The notes below the pieces were generated by a model. It searched no databases. It had not been told where the DNA came from and saw only the letters and a list, made by a program, of their open reading frames with translations. The translations under genes were made by a program, and so were the position numbers. Below, piece by piece: positions 48,654-60,928 of a DNA stretch of 64,000 nucleotides. Source of the stretch: Taxillus chinensis (Eukaryota > Streptophyta > Magnoliopsida > Santalales > Loranthaceae); NCBI GenBank assembly GCA_023512835.1, contig CM042088.1, forward strand, positions 56,603,579 to 56,667,578, given 5' to 3'. Every line of letters begins with the position of its first letter. Within the stretch, counting starts at the first letter, position 1.

Positions 48654-49600
48654 GTACAAAACTTACTTCTAACCCATGTTGGAGGTGTGTTATTCAATTC
48701 AAGGACAGGGTAGCATATAACGCTGACACGTGTCTTACATTCATGTGCCAAAGAGTCTTATACTTGATGTCCTACATTGATGTTGACATCTTCATTGAAT
48801 CGATCCTCAACTCATCACTCCCGTCGTAGTAGGTGTTGAGATCTCTCCTCCCGCTGAGGCTTATTCACAAATATTCACCAATTCAAATAAAATAGACCAC
48901 CAATGCACAAGGATATTGATGTTGGCACTGTTAAATAATAATCCATCATCAATTAAATCCTCCTATTTAAAATTAACATAATAGGAGGCCCCGCCCCAAC
49001 ACGCTCGCACGCACATAAAAGAAAAAACTAGAAAAGAATCAATTATGGTTTATAGCTATCGAAAAAATAGGTGAGAAATACAACATCAACATAAAAGAAG
49101 AAACCTATGAGGGCTTTAAAAGAGGCTTTTTGGGAGTGAGGGTAGAGACAGCAGCGGCGGATGCTTGCTTGAAAGACGCAAATAAACATGGATCAAATCA
49201 TGGGCTATAGAACCTAAGTCGGTCTTGCCAGAGCTGTCGTTGCCAAAGTTAATAACTAATAGTATGATGATGAGAATTTCCCAATCGGGGCTTGGTGATG
49301 GTGAAGGAGTCCTTGGTGGCAAAGGCGTGGCAAGTTCATAGCTTGAACTACTCTCGGGTGGCATTATTGATGCCACAAGGCTTAGTCACGATGATGATCG
49401 AGAGGGGCATTGGTGTTTATTTATTATTTATTTTTAAAATATCCATATTTTTATTCTTGGCATAATGGTGATTTAACGAGGTTAGTGTCATGTTCCATGT
49501 GCCATGCATATGACTATAAGACATGTGTTAACGATATATGCTGCCATATACTTGAGTTGAAGGACTTACCTCCAACCTAGGTTGGATGTAAGTTTTGTCC
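48654..49600. mobile_element. TIR element inserted in the hAT gene, Mutator-like
   Basis: Left end ACAAAACTTACTTCTAACCC and right end, inverted, ACAAAACTTACATCCAACCT form a long terminal inverted repeat of about 30 bp with few mismatches. The flanks ATTTTAAAA (48645-48653) and ATTTTAATT (49601-49609) could be a 9-bp target duplication with two changes, as made by Mutator-like elements. It splits the hAT coding sequence directly after the BED finger. A minus-strand frame of 86 codons lies inside. Confidence 0.65.
49116..49376 (-). CDS. Open frame carried inside the TIR element (hypothetical)
   Basis: 86 codons: a serine/proline-rich start (residues 1-32, with PPRTPSPSPSP), a hydrophobic run EILIIILLVINF (about 33-45), and a GNDSSGKTDLGS segment. 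I recognise no family. It is the most GC-balanced part of the element, which suggests a captured host fragment, but chance cannot be excluded. Confidence 0.25.
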   Translation of the reverse strand: MASIMPPESSSSYELATPLPPRTPSPSPSPDWEILIIILLVINFGNDSSGKTDLGSIAHDLIHVYLRLSSKHPPLLSLPSLPKSLF

Positions 49601-51435
49601 ATTTTAATTAAAATCTTTGTTAGAGAAAAACCAATCAAGGCTTGAAGTTAGATTTAATAAAATGGGTGAGGGGAGAAATGAGGGGTTGACATTAAAGGGG
49701 TACACAAAATACGATCCCAATGAGGTTAGGACACACCTAGCTCACATGATTATTATAGATGAGATAACTTTCCAAGTAATTGATGGGAAAGGGTTCCAAG
49801 CCAATTCTAGGTATGTAGAACCAAGATTTAACATTCCTTCTCACCATACAGTAGCAAGAGATGTTAAAAAAAACTTTAACGGTCAGCAAAAGAAAAAGTT
49901 AAGGGGCTTATTGGCAGGGGAGAATGTTTGCCTCACCATTAATTATATGAATTCTTGTAATAATCAATTTCATGTATATGACTGTGCATTAAGTTGATGG
50001 GTGTTGGACATTACATAAGAAGATCCTTAAATTTTATCAAACCATTAATCACAAAGGTGTGACAATAGGGAAGGCCTTATAGGGCACTATAAGAAAATGG
50101 GGGTTGACTTGGGTTTGTATTTGCACTATTGATAATGCGCAGGCAAATGATATTGCAATGAAACATCTTATGACTCTCATGAATGATGTGGACAAAATAA
50201 TTTTGAATGGGTATTATTTACATGTGTGGTGTGCAACACATAGTTTTAATTTGATTGTGAGTGATGGCTTGCATATGTTTGGTGACTCGATTGCTCGAGT
50301 CAAGACTTCTGTGAGATGGTTAAGATCTTCTCCTGCTAGATTGGCTAGGTTCAAAGTTATTGCAACTATTATGAGAATAATATGTAAAAAAGGTCTTTGC
50401 ATTGATTTATTTACAAGGTGGAACTCAACTTTTTAATGTTAAAGGCTACCTAAGAGTATAAGTTAGCATTTAATACATTGGATAACGAAGACATACAATA
50501 TGTTAAGTATTTTTGTGAAAAGTTAGGGCACCCTTTGTCTAATGATTGGGAGGTTGTATCTATTTTTGTGGAGTTTTTGAGGGTTTTGTATGATGTTACT
50601 AAGGTTTTATTTGGCTCTTTATACTAACAACACATCAATTTTGTCAACAAATAAATAAGGTGAAAAAGGAATTAGATTATATTGTAGTAGGTAGTAACAC
50701 CATATTATGGGAGATGCCTACGACCATGATAAAGAAATTTGACAAGTATTGGGGGGATAGTTTGATAAATCCAATACCTTGTTGTATGTTGCATGTCTCA
50801 TTAAGTCATGATTTAAGGCGAAAGGCATGGTATTTTGGGTTGACAGATGCAATTGGCAAGGATTATACGTTGGTTGTTGTATCTTAAGCACAAGAAGTGT
50901 GTCTTAGATTATTTGATGAGTTTATTATTATAGGAAGTGTAAACATTTCTATTGTAACACCTATAACCAGGTGCAAATGCTAGGTGTGGAAAAAAATGAA
51001 AATGAATTGGGGTGACAAGATGGAGTCGACCCCCTTGGATTTTATGGATTTCACCAAAGATGTCCAGTCAAAGGTAGACATATACTTGGTATTGGATCTT
51101 CATCCATTTGTACGAGATTTTGATTTATTAGCTTGGTGAAAGATGAATTCTCCCAAATACCAATACTTTTGAAGGTTGCTCACAGTATCTTGGTCATTTC
51201 AATAAGTACAGTAGCCTCTAAGTCAACATTTAGCAGTAGAGGGCGCGTATTGGATCCTTTTTGGAGCTCATTAGATCCTATCACTGTTGAGTTTTTGATT
51301 TTTACACAGAATTGGATCATGGGTGCTGAAATTCATGTTCTAGAGGTTTTTGATTTTAATCTAGTTGAGGTCGTGGACAAGAATGTTGATCAGTCTGGAT
51401 CTGTTAAATTCTCACCTCAATAAATATTTACATTA

Positions 51436-51522
51436 TTTTATATTTATTAAATTAAATTTAATGTTACATGGATTTTATATTTATTAAATTAAATTTAATG
51501 TTACATGGATTTTATATTTAAT
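51436..51522. repeat. 41-bp tandem duplication
   Basis: A unit running attttatatttattaaatt and on to gttacatgg is present twice head to tail, just after the hAT stop. Confidence 0.85.
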
Positions 51523-54029
51523 AATTCTAACTTGTAACAACACTAATTTTAACACCCAAGACATCATCAACAACTACCTCCATTGTTGCAATATGACTAA
51601 CCTCACCATGGTTTGTATTTTTTACGAATTTATTTTCTTCATTTTTGTTAGCTAACTGGTTTGGTTGACTCTATATGCACTCTTTTGGTGGTCTTTTTCT
51701 AATTATTTTGTTATGTGATTTGTATTTTTGGTGAGTGCAGGTATCATGCACTGCAGTGGCGGATTAGCAGTTTAATGACTTATATCAAAATTTTTGCCAA
51801 CTGGCTAACTGTTCTTCATCTTAGAGTTGGGCATTTGTTAGCAAGTATGTGTTATGGCTCTCTCTTGCTTTCCATCAACTGTTTCAAGGTTGAGCTTTAT
51901 CTGGTTTGTTAGCAAGTCATCTGTTGTGGCTTGGTCTCGTGCCAAGCTATGGCTCTCTCATTTGTTAGTTGGGTTTTGTGGGTCATGTGGTATAGGTCAA
52001 CCTTTGTTTTATTTTTATCATTATTCTTTTGTTTGGTATTGTTTGGTCTTGCGTGCAAGTTTTGTGGCTAGTCCAATATGACTTTGTTGGCCTCTCTTTT
52101 CTCATGACTTTCTCTCTCTTGGCTATATTGTTTTACTTGTATAAAGATGTAAATGTCCTTATTTTAGTTGTGTATTGAAACCATCTATTTCTTCATGTAA
52201 AACAAAGTTTACCTTGAGAATTCTTTTTTAGAGGGCTTTTACTAAGAACGTGGGGGTACTTTGTTTCTTTTTAATTTGGCTCTTGAGAGTTTATCTTTAG
52301 TTTGATTGATTTGATTGTATATATTTTCGTCATGTTAATAAAAGAATCTCTTCCTCCTATATATTATCTTTCTTTTCACTACTAGCTTGCCTAAATTAAT
52401 ATATACATAAACGCACCAGCTGACCGGCACACACACACATACACATATGAAAACCCAAAAAGGGCGGTGGGAGCGAACTGATGGAGCTTTATTTCAGCCC
52501 ACCTACATATAAAATTTGATACGATTTTAAAATTTCGTTACTCTCATAGACAAGAGCGGGATGCAATAATATATAAACTCCGCTCTCGCTAAGATGGATA
52601 ATACCCCTAGTATAAAGTTTTGTGATTGAGATCATAATTTTCTCAAAATAATAATGCTATGAAAGTTTTAGAATTATAATATAATATATTTTTTAAAATT
52701 TAACTTTGTGTTTAAAATTTTAAACATATTTTTTGTTCAGGGTAAATTATGTTACCAATAACTTTATTTTATCACTTGATCATAAATAGTATCTATTTTA
52801 AAACATGTCACTAGCTCATACTTTACTTTTCATAAGTAATTCTGCTATCTATTTTATGAAAAAAAAAACACTCCAAATATAGTATTTCCTCCAAACGAAA
52901 GTTTATAAAAACGTTTTTTTTTAAATTTATCTTCATAGAGATAGATTTCCATACAGATGCTTATGTGGGGCCCATAAAAACAATGGGTAGTTGGGTACCG
53001 GCGCTTGTCGGCCGGGGTGGCGGGTGGACACATGGTGGTTGCGCATGCGCCTGCCACGATGATATATCATTAACGGGCACCACCACCACCCCAGCTAATC
53101 ATGAGTTTTAAGTTACTAATTGGCAGCCAAACTTATCCATCATCATGATTCATGAGTCATATATTCCTTACTTTTTGTTTTTAACTTTCATTTGTGATAT
53201 GGCACGCGTGACCCCGCATCTTTTGTTAATTAACTATGACTTGGTAAAAACAAAATGTAAGGTCCTATTCTTTTGTCTCTCTCTCTCTTTTTCCTTTTTT
53301 TTTTCGTTTTAATTGTAGAACGTCGCACGAACACAAGCGCAAACGAGCCCATGCAATATCCTACTCTATGCGACTAATTAATTGGTGGTCTTAAAAATTG
53401 TGTCGTTAAAAAATATGTTTTTTCTCTTTAATAGGCATTCATTTCCATATAAAAGAAGTCTTAAATTCGATTTTTATGATGAACAATTATAGTCTCTAAT
53501 TTTATTTATAAACCAGTGTTTAAAAAAACGAGAACGTGATGTACCTGGAATCCCAAATATAAGTAATGGTGAAAATAAATCGAGCTTATCCACTCGATTT
53601 CATTCAGATTCGTGTGGCATCATAGTCAAGCTATTTTTGGCTGGTCAGTCGATTCAATGATGGCGTTCGGTACAGATTTTGTGCCATGATTAAAAGGCCG
53701 GCCCGGTGAAAATAAATATTTGTATAGTAGGAGGGCAACTTCAATAGCTTATTATATTTACAGTTAAAATTAAATTAAATTAAAATATTTTATTCAATAT
53801 TTTAGTTATAGTATTAGATAGATTTAATTGACAAATATACATAAATTTATTGTATTATATTAGCACTCAAACTAAATATAAAATCTAAGTCATATAAAAT
53901 CTCTAATATACCCTTATCATTAAATATCAAACTAGTCACGAAAAAAAGATGTTAAAATGATAATTTTAAAAAAATAAATTGAAGTAAATAAATAAATAAA
54001 TATGATGGTCTTAGCTAAAGTCATATGTA

Positions 54030-54063
<34 letters not shown>

Positions 54064-54067
54064 GCTA
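51523..54067. other. Intergenic, no supported gene
   Basis: Pyrimidine-rich at 52080-52380, AT-rich otherwise, with a short GC-rich patch at about 52960-53060 and (TA)n at 54036-54060. Open frames of 60-75 codons have no recognisable content. Confidence 0.35.
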
Positions 54068-55400
54068 ATCAAGTGGTAATATGTGTGAGATACATATAAT
54101 GAATTTATTAATTGAACTAAGTAAAAATTTAATTCAAAATTAGTGAATGAAGTTTGAAATACTTTATTCTAATAAGATTTTGGTGCAAACTATTTCTATA
54201 GTGAAAATTATTCAATTTAGGATCATTATAAAGAGTTTATAAATAATGATATCCGTATATAAATATACATATTAAACAGGACCTATCACGCCACCAACTC
54301 CAAGAGACTCGAAATAGGGCATGTGACTACCCCCTACTCACACCCAAGGGCAAGGGATTAGTGACTAGTACCGAAAGGGGCACACCGCAGGTGTTGCCCA
54401 AATACACCTGTACAATCATATAACAAGTGTATTCCTATACACTCTTAAAACCATGCAACTAAATGAAATATCAAATAAAATATCATCACAGTATAGCATA
54501 TATATCATAAGAGCCAGTACAATAGCTAAGGACCCATGTCCGGGAAGAAAATACAGTAATAATACAAAATAATCAAAATAGACATAGAGTCCCATACATC
54601 AACGAGGTTTGGTCTGCTCGATCTGCTCGACATTGCAAATGCTATGACTACCTCCAGTCTGAACTTAACAGTCAAGACATCAACATAGGGTGAGCACCAA
54701 GGCTTAGCAGGTGACCTATAACATTTTAGTTATATATATATATGCCAGTGTAGACTGCTACAGTGCCAATGAAAACATAACCACACAACAATGTATTATG
54801 CAATACTAATGAAAGCATAAACACACAAGGTCCACACAATCAAGTCATACAAATAGTTCACAACTTAGCTGGTCAGCATAGGACAAGGCTCTTACAGCCT
54901 GCTCGTCACAGTGGGAACATAGCATGAAAAACAACCACCTGTAGGACCTTCTGCTTTCAACCAGCCATGTATGGGACCCTCGCTCCTAGCTAGCCCTATA
55001 TGGGACCTCCGTTGAACAACCAATCAAATTAATAAATTAACATAAGTATGGCACCTATGGAGTATGACATTAGGTTTCATCACACTCCCTCTGTAACAAA
55101 GGGCGATCTCTACAAATCTATTCTCATGTTTTGACCAAGGAAGAGAATTTTTGTAAAAGGTGTTTTCTTGAAATAAAAAGTACCGCAAATTGTTCCTCAT
55201 ATTGTAACTAAGATAACCTGATTTTTGAGGATTTTTCTAAGAAGTTTTACCCCACTTTCCAAGTAGTCATCTCTAACTAAAAACTTGATTTTTCTGAGAT
55301 TTTGTACTAAATTTCATTTTTCACATTTTGAAGGAGTAAAAATTTAATTTTCTAGTATTTTTCTTTGAATATAAAAGGTGTGTATTTTCTTATTTATATT

Positions 55401-56719
55401 TGTTGGATCAAGCCCAGAATTTGGATAATGCTGATAAAGCCTTATGTAATTTGATCTGAGATCTTTTGTGTTTCTTTGATCGTTGCAGAAGATATGTTAT
55501 TAATCCGGAGATACACTCGTGAGAGCAAAGCTAAGGACAGGATACATAATCTTGATCCGGACAAGAGTGAGTGTCGTCAAACACTTGGTAAATAACCAAG
55601 TCACCAATACATACGGAATAAGGAACATTCGTGCGGACTAAGAACTTAAAAGCTACGGATTACGGAATCTGTTCCTAATGCCTCAAACGGACTAAGTCAA
55701 ACTGATGTGGAGTAAGAGTCTTGGTCTACAAGGTCGCACGAAGTAAAAGGTTTGACATGGAGTTAAAAAAAGTTAAGTCTTCCCCTCAAGCGAACTAAAA
55801 AAGACACGGAGTAAGGCATCCGAGTCTTTCATACATACGAAGTAAGGAAGTATTGATGCGGAATAAGGACCCGAGTCTTTATTCGCACGGAGTAAGGAAA
55901 CTAGATGCGGAGTAAGGAATCCGGGCCACTCACTCATACTGAGTAAGGAACTTACATACGGAGTAAGGAACTTACATACGGAGTAAGGAACTTACATACG
56001 GAATAAGGAAGCGCCGACACGGACTAAGGATTCCAGGACTAATAGATACGGAGTAAGCAACCACTGACACGAGTAAGGTTCCGAGCTTCATTAGCAACGG
56101 AGTAAGGAAAATTACACCGGACTAAGAAGATGCTAGTTCAAACTACCGCATTTAAAGTTATCGGCTCGTGGTGTCCCGATGTAAAACAAACTCGTTGAGA
56201 ACCTGAAGAATCTTACACGTGGATCACCCGGATATGTGGACACAACCTCAATTATATTTGGGAACTCACAAAGGCACTTATACTCTTCAAACCCAAGATC
56301 TTGAGCTCCACAAACCGCAACGATCAAGGCGGAGAGATTACCGAGGAATAGTTAGTGCTTGAACTCATTCCGGAACTACAAGTTCCAAGGTTGTCTCTTG
56401 GGAATGTTTGTATAAATATTCATACTCGTACATTTGTGTAAGTATGCGTAAGCAAGCCAAGATCAACCCTGTGTATGCACAAGAGTTCAAAAGATAGAAT
56501 TAGGCTAGTGTGTGAATCCCTTTGTAAACAGAGTGTAAGAGAGTCTTGCTTCTATTTTGTTGTATTTATCTTTTGATAATAAAACAAAATACTTCCACTA
56601 TCTGGTTATCTTCCGCAGTGATTCTATCACTTAACTGGATAAGTGTTTGTGTCTTAAGAGATTAGAAAGAGTTTAGATAAGAGCCTATTCACCCCCCTCT
56701 AGGCTCCAAGGGACCATCA
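55401..56719 (+). mobile_element. Solo LTR, Copia-like, TSD ATATT
   Basis: TGTTGGATCAAG to GGGACCATCA with exact ATATT flanks at 55396-55400 and 56720-56724. It is the same family as 719-1899, opposite orientation. A TATA box (gtataaatattc) lies at about 56409-56421 and AATAA-type signals near 56577. The array of cttacatacggagtaaggaa units at 55600-56110 corresponds to the minisatellite in the other copy. Confidence 0.87.
55600..56110. repeat. LTR minisatellite, second copy
   Basis: Units built on cggagtaaggaa. Four regular 20-bp units lie at about 55927-56010, while the rest is degenerate. It is the reverse complement of the 1.3-1.7 kb array. Confidence 0.75.
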
Positions 56720-57392
56720 ATATTATAACTTAAGTAGGTACTTTAAATGTTTACAATATAAATAATCCTTTGAAACTCTGTTTCAAAGCTTCTTGGAAAC
56801 TCTGCTTCGAAGCTTGAAGCCCGGCCTCGAAGGTCCTAACCCGAAGCACTAACTCGATGCTACTCTAACTCGAAGATCTGACTCAAAAATGATACTAAAA
56901 TGATATCTTCATTACCAAATAAAGACTATCTCATAAATCAACCCAAACACAACTCTCTACAGGACCATAATGTAATAAGTTCTTTAACTAATATATATTT
57001 CATTGTACAAAGAACTTAAATTCTATTACTAGATGGTTAATTTATGAATTGATCTTAATCCAAATTGTTTGATTAACTCATATCTATAATTTTTATATTT
57101 TAACTTATGATCGGGGGGATTTAAACCCCTTTTTAGGGCCATTTTTGGTACATTTTCATACTTTTTTGCTTCATTTATTGCCCAAATGAGTTACATTATC
57201 ACATTTTCATGTCCTAATCCAGAAAAGAGGATTTCTTGTAGTTTTTGTGATATTTTTGCTATATTTTGACAGGAATCCAAAAATCAAAGAAAAATTCACC
57301 AGATCATCAAAAGAAAGATAGAATCCCAAAGACTTAAAGATTATAACGACCAAATTTCAAGTTGGTCAGGTGAAGATCCTTCACCCGACCAA

Positions 57393-58238
57393 GGCTTAGT
57401 TTGGCAATGTTGTGCTTTTAGAAGAAGCTGCTTTTAGCTGTGCTGGAAAAATAAGCTACTATTAAAATAAGTAGGTGAGTGTTTGATAAATTAAAAATAA
57501 AAGTGTTGTGAAAATCTAAAAGACAAAATTATCCTTATATTATAATTAAAAAAACATTAAAAATTCACTCCATCCCCACCCCTTCCATCCATCCTGTCGG
57601 TTCCATCCCCACCCTCCCTTGCCCCCGACCCCTTCCCCGCCCTCCCCATTTGCCCTTCATCCCCCCCCCCCCACACCCCCTCGGTCCCCACCCCCCTGTG
57701 CCTCCCTCCCCCTTACCCCCTGCCCCCGATCCCCTCTCCCCTGTGCCCCCCATCCCCCTCGTCCCCACCCCCCTATACCTACCTCCCACTCACTCCGCCT
57801 CCCCCCTGTGCTCCCTTCCCCACCCCTCGGTCGAGATCGAGCAATTCGAGGGAGATGAGAAGATGCCCAGGCAAGTGAGTAATAATTCATATATATTACA
57901 AGGGGAGGGATCGATCAAGTAACATGGAGGTGGAGGGTCAGAAAATGCAAAGGCCTAAAGGTTTGATAAAGCAGTTGCGTCGATAGCCGCAGGGATGAGA
58001 TTGTAAGGCCATTTGAAGATAAAGAGGAAAAGGATAATATTGACATTTTAATTTTTTAAAAACTACTTCTTGAAAAAGTAGCTTGTAGAAGCAACCTTTA
58101 AATTGCTTCGCTTTTGAGTAAAAAAAAGCAGAAACTTATTTTATAAGCACTTTTTTTAATGTTACCAAACACTTTTTACTACTTCTGCTTATAAAATAAG
58201 CAGAAGCAGTTTTCCAAAAGCAATGCCAAACTGGCCCC
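57393..58238. mobile_element. Non-autonomous TIR element in the LTR
   Basis: The left end GGCTTAGTTTGGCAATG..GCTTTTAG and the inverted right end GGGCCAGTTTGGCATTGCTTTTGG match imperfectly over about 25 bp, followed on both sides by words of the type agaagctgctttt. No target duplication could be fixed, so the superfamily is open. It contains a C-rich tract. Confidence 0.6.
57562..57832. repeat. C-rich low-complexity tract
   Basis: About 270 bp of ccccacc/ccctcc words, very poor in A and G. It generates long proline-rich and glycine-rich frames on the two strands that are not genes. Confidence 0.9.
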
Positions 58239-59955
58239 AGGTCGGGTGAAGCTCAAATTACATAATTGGAGTCTTTGAGCCTCACTGAAGATACTTTCCT
58301 TCTGGTCGAGTGAAGGTCAAGTGAAGCTCATTTGTGCATATCTGGAGTCTACAAGCCTCAATGAAGAAAACATTCTTCTGGTCAGGTGAAATCCGGGGTG
58401 ATCTGGTGATGGTCGGGTGAAGGTCGGGTAAAGCTTTATTCACCTGACCAAGCCCAAATTTCGTCATTGGAATCTTCATTTTGGCAGCTCACTTATTCCC
58501 TTCTGAACCAAAATTATTTGAACAAAGAACAAGCACCAAACACTCAAGTTAAAGGGAAATTAATAGAAGAAATTTAAATTCAAAATTAGTGTTTTGCATT
58601 GAGACTGGAGTCTTTAAGGATTTAAGAGAGGGTTTAAGGCCAATATTTAATATCTTTTTAAAATTTAAAAACAAGGCATTACAAGATATTAAATCGGGGG
58701 TATTTATTTAGAGAATTATGAGAAATAATAAGAAATTCAAAATTCAAATTCAACTTGGGAGGCTATAAAAGGGCATCAATTCATCATTTGTAATCATCCA
58801 ATTTTTTGTCATTCTATTTCTACAATTTCATCTTCATCTAGAGTAGAGAAAGGGAGATTAAAGAAGGTTTGAGGTATTACTTGTAGCTTGAAGGCAATCT
58901 TCTTGAAAAAGAAGATCAACCTTGGAGTTTCATGGCCTAAATAGGCAAGATATTCTTTTGGTATTCTTATTCCATGTTTTGTAATTCTATTGTCTTCAAT
59001 TAAATTATGGAAGCTTAAAAACTTTTGATTGGGTTAGGATGGAGTTTGATGTAATGGATTAATTTGAAATGTTTTAGTTTAATCTTTTTCACCTTGTGAA
59101 TGTTTATTGAATGTCTTGGGTTTAAATATAACATGAATTTGGCCATTTCATTTTATCATATTAGGTATTTATCTGAAGGATTGGAAAATAAAGCATAAGT
59201 ATTGGAAAAATCAAAATACTCAAACTATGGGTTGCATCAAGTGCGGAAGCCAATGTACAACCTAAGATACCAAGTTAAGAGTGAGTGTGATGCTAGCTCT
59301 ATAGACTAAACAACCCAAATCTTAATGGGTCACCCATCCCCCATGCTAAGGTGTACACAGAATTATTGCAGTTGGAAAAGGTTAATTCATGCATTAGAGG
59401 TTGGGTATTAAATATTATCACAATGAAAGAATTAGATTGAACTAAGATATAATCTTGAGAAAAATACATCAAATGAAATCTTAACTCCAATCACCTTTAT
59501 CAATTGAACTATCTCTACTTGAAAAAGCATTTCTCTATCTCTCACATTCCCTCAAGAAAATTATTTAAATTTAGTTTTATTTTTACATTATTTCACTTAA
59601 AAATCTTTTTATAAGCTAGTTAAAATTTTCAATTTCTTTATCCTTCCCTTGGGTTCGATATCCAGACTTAAAAATCCACTTTATTACTCATCACGATTTG
59701 TACACTTGCAAATTACTGATCAACTTATCAATGAATGAGAGGTTTTAAGCTTCAAAAATCTCAGTATCTTGGAGATATAATATTATAAATAGTGAGAGCA
59801 TCAAGACGAATGCGTGGAATCCATGGCTTTGATATGTGAACACTAATGATATTTTTATATTATTTAATTCAAAATTCTTGGATGAATCAAGCACTGTACC
59901 CATATTAAATATAATTTATTATAAATCATAATTCATGAGTGAATCATGAATAAGT

Positions 59956-60292
59956 TATTGGAATGCCAAAATATGATTAACAATTAACCGCAACAGAAAC
60001 TGATTTAAAAATAATTTTATCCATCAATTAAACACCAGGATGTAAGCATGAATCAATTAATTTAATTTTACAAAGAGGTCAAAGAAGAAACTAACATCAA
60101 GAGCAGTAATGCAAAAACCCTTTTCTTTTCTTTCTAAGAACGAAGTCGTGATCAACATTTGATTGTCCTTGCAGCCTCTTGGATGTAATCACCGCTTAGC
60201 TTTCTTTACTATTTTCCTTCTCAAGGAGTACAAGGGTGTGACACCCTTAGATCAAAAAATAGGAACACCCATTCTGCTAGGGTCAGTCGTCA

Positions 60293-60375
<83 letters not shown>

Positions 60376-60920
60376 TATCTATGATTTCACACACATTTTA
60401 ACCTTGGAGGCTATGCATCTATTTATAGACATAGCGTTACCTCTCTACTATTACGCATACACTCCTTCAGTTAAATAATAATAGTACATAATATTCTTAA
60501 TTATTTAAACTCTTTAAATAATATGATTATTACACATTAAAGCTAATTAAATAAATATCCAAAATTATTAATTTATCAAATAAATAAATAATATAATTAT
60601 TCATTTATTCACATTAAATGAATAAAAATATTTATATTATTTATTTAATCCAATTAAATAAATAATTGTATAATATATATTTAACTCTTAAGTATATATA
60701 TTGATGCATGTTAAATAATTAACTCTTAAACACAGTCAAAGAATTATTTCACAATGATCTAGTACTCCATATAATAATAAATGACACTAGTTAGATGGAC
60801 CAAATAAACCTACTTAATCGAAGCTCTAGTAAATAATATTTAATTATTTAATCTCATTAATTAATTAAATTATTATTATTTAGTTTTAGTCCGAGCCACG
60901 ATCAGGAGCTAAAAACTACA
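59956..60920 (-). mobile_element. 3' LTR of a minus-strand Copia element
   Basis: Starts (minus) TGTAGTTTTTAGCTCC at 60920, just after the pol frame, and ends ..GGCATTCCAATA at 59956. Homologous to 46427-47964 minus its insertion. TATA box tctataaatag (minus) at about 60419-60429. A long CT run lies downstream of the TATA box. Confidence 0.75.
60298..60372. repeat. (CT)n microsatellite in the Copia LTR
   Basis: About 37 uninterrupted CT units. The corresponding place in the other LTR (near 47613-47622) has only four or five GA units, so it expanded after the copies separated. Confidence 0.95.
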
Positions 60921-60928
60921 CTCTAAAA

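Larger units (their letters stand above)
48293..51423 (+). pseudogene. Degraded hAT (Ac-type) transposase gene
   Basis: Plant hAT transposase of the RICESLEEPER/DAYSLEEPER type, broken by stops and frameshifts. Recognisable pieces in order: N-terminus near 48293; BED zinc finger at about 48497-48640 (IWAYVTK, then CNYCGK and FHLEEQC); a 947-bp insertion; 49617-49997 with RTHLAHMIIIDEITFQV and PRFNIPS; 50104-50436 with TIDNAQAND, CATHSFNLIVSDGL, SSPARLARFK and TRWNSTF; 50660-50887 with KKFDKYWGDSLIN; and the C-terminal dimerisation region 51133-51423 with ISISTVASKSTFSSRGRVLD. The first catalytic aspartate, expected in a CLTTDTWTS-like motif, appears as asparagine (CLTINYMNS). The gene is inactive; it might be an old domesticated relative, but nothing suggests an intact frame. 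Confidence 0.88.
54284..56961 (-). mobile_element. Solo LTR, TSD GGACC, itself interrupted
   Basis: Exact GGACC flanks at 54279-54283 and 56962-56966. Its left end is TATCACGCC (TG changed to TA) and its right end is CTCTACA. It shares ordered words with the LTRs at 13231 and 61791. A Copia-like solo LTR occupies 55401-56724 within it; without that it is about 1.35 kb. Confidence 0.78.
57108..59722 (+). mobile_element. Solo LTR, probably Ty3/gypsy, TSD ACTTA
   Basis: TGATCGGGGGG to ATTACTGATCA with exact ACTTA flanks at 57103-57107 and 59723-59727. A strong TATA box (ctataaaaggg) lies at 58764-58774, giving plus orientation. A TIR element is nested at 57393-58238. Repeated words around ggtcgggtgaag occur at 57364-57395 and 58240-58450. 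No coding content. Confidence 0.82.
54068..59955 (+). repeat. Repeat block P, second copy, split by two insertions
   Basis: Pieces 54068-54283, 56967-57107 and 59728-59955 align in order with 45735-46235. The gaps are filled by solo LTRs at 54284-56961 and 57108-59722, each with an exact 5-bp target duplication. The block ends where the minus-strand Copia LTR begins. Confidence 0.7.

Noticed and set aside
51752..51768. CAGTGGCGGATTAG, like a hAT terminus
   Set aside because: Short and without a partner end or 8-bp duplication; orientation does not fit the right end of the upstream hAT gene.
57565..57922. Proline-rich and glycine-rich frames on both strands
   Set aside because: Translation of a C-rich tract inside a TIR element; all frames are open because stops need A and T.
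60163..60384. Frame with a long serine-leucine repeat
   Set aside because: Simple translation of the CT microsatellite.
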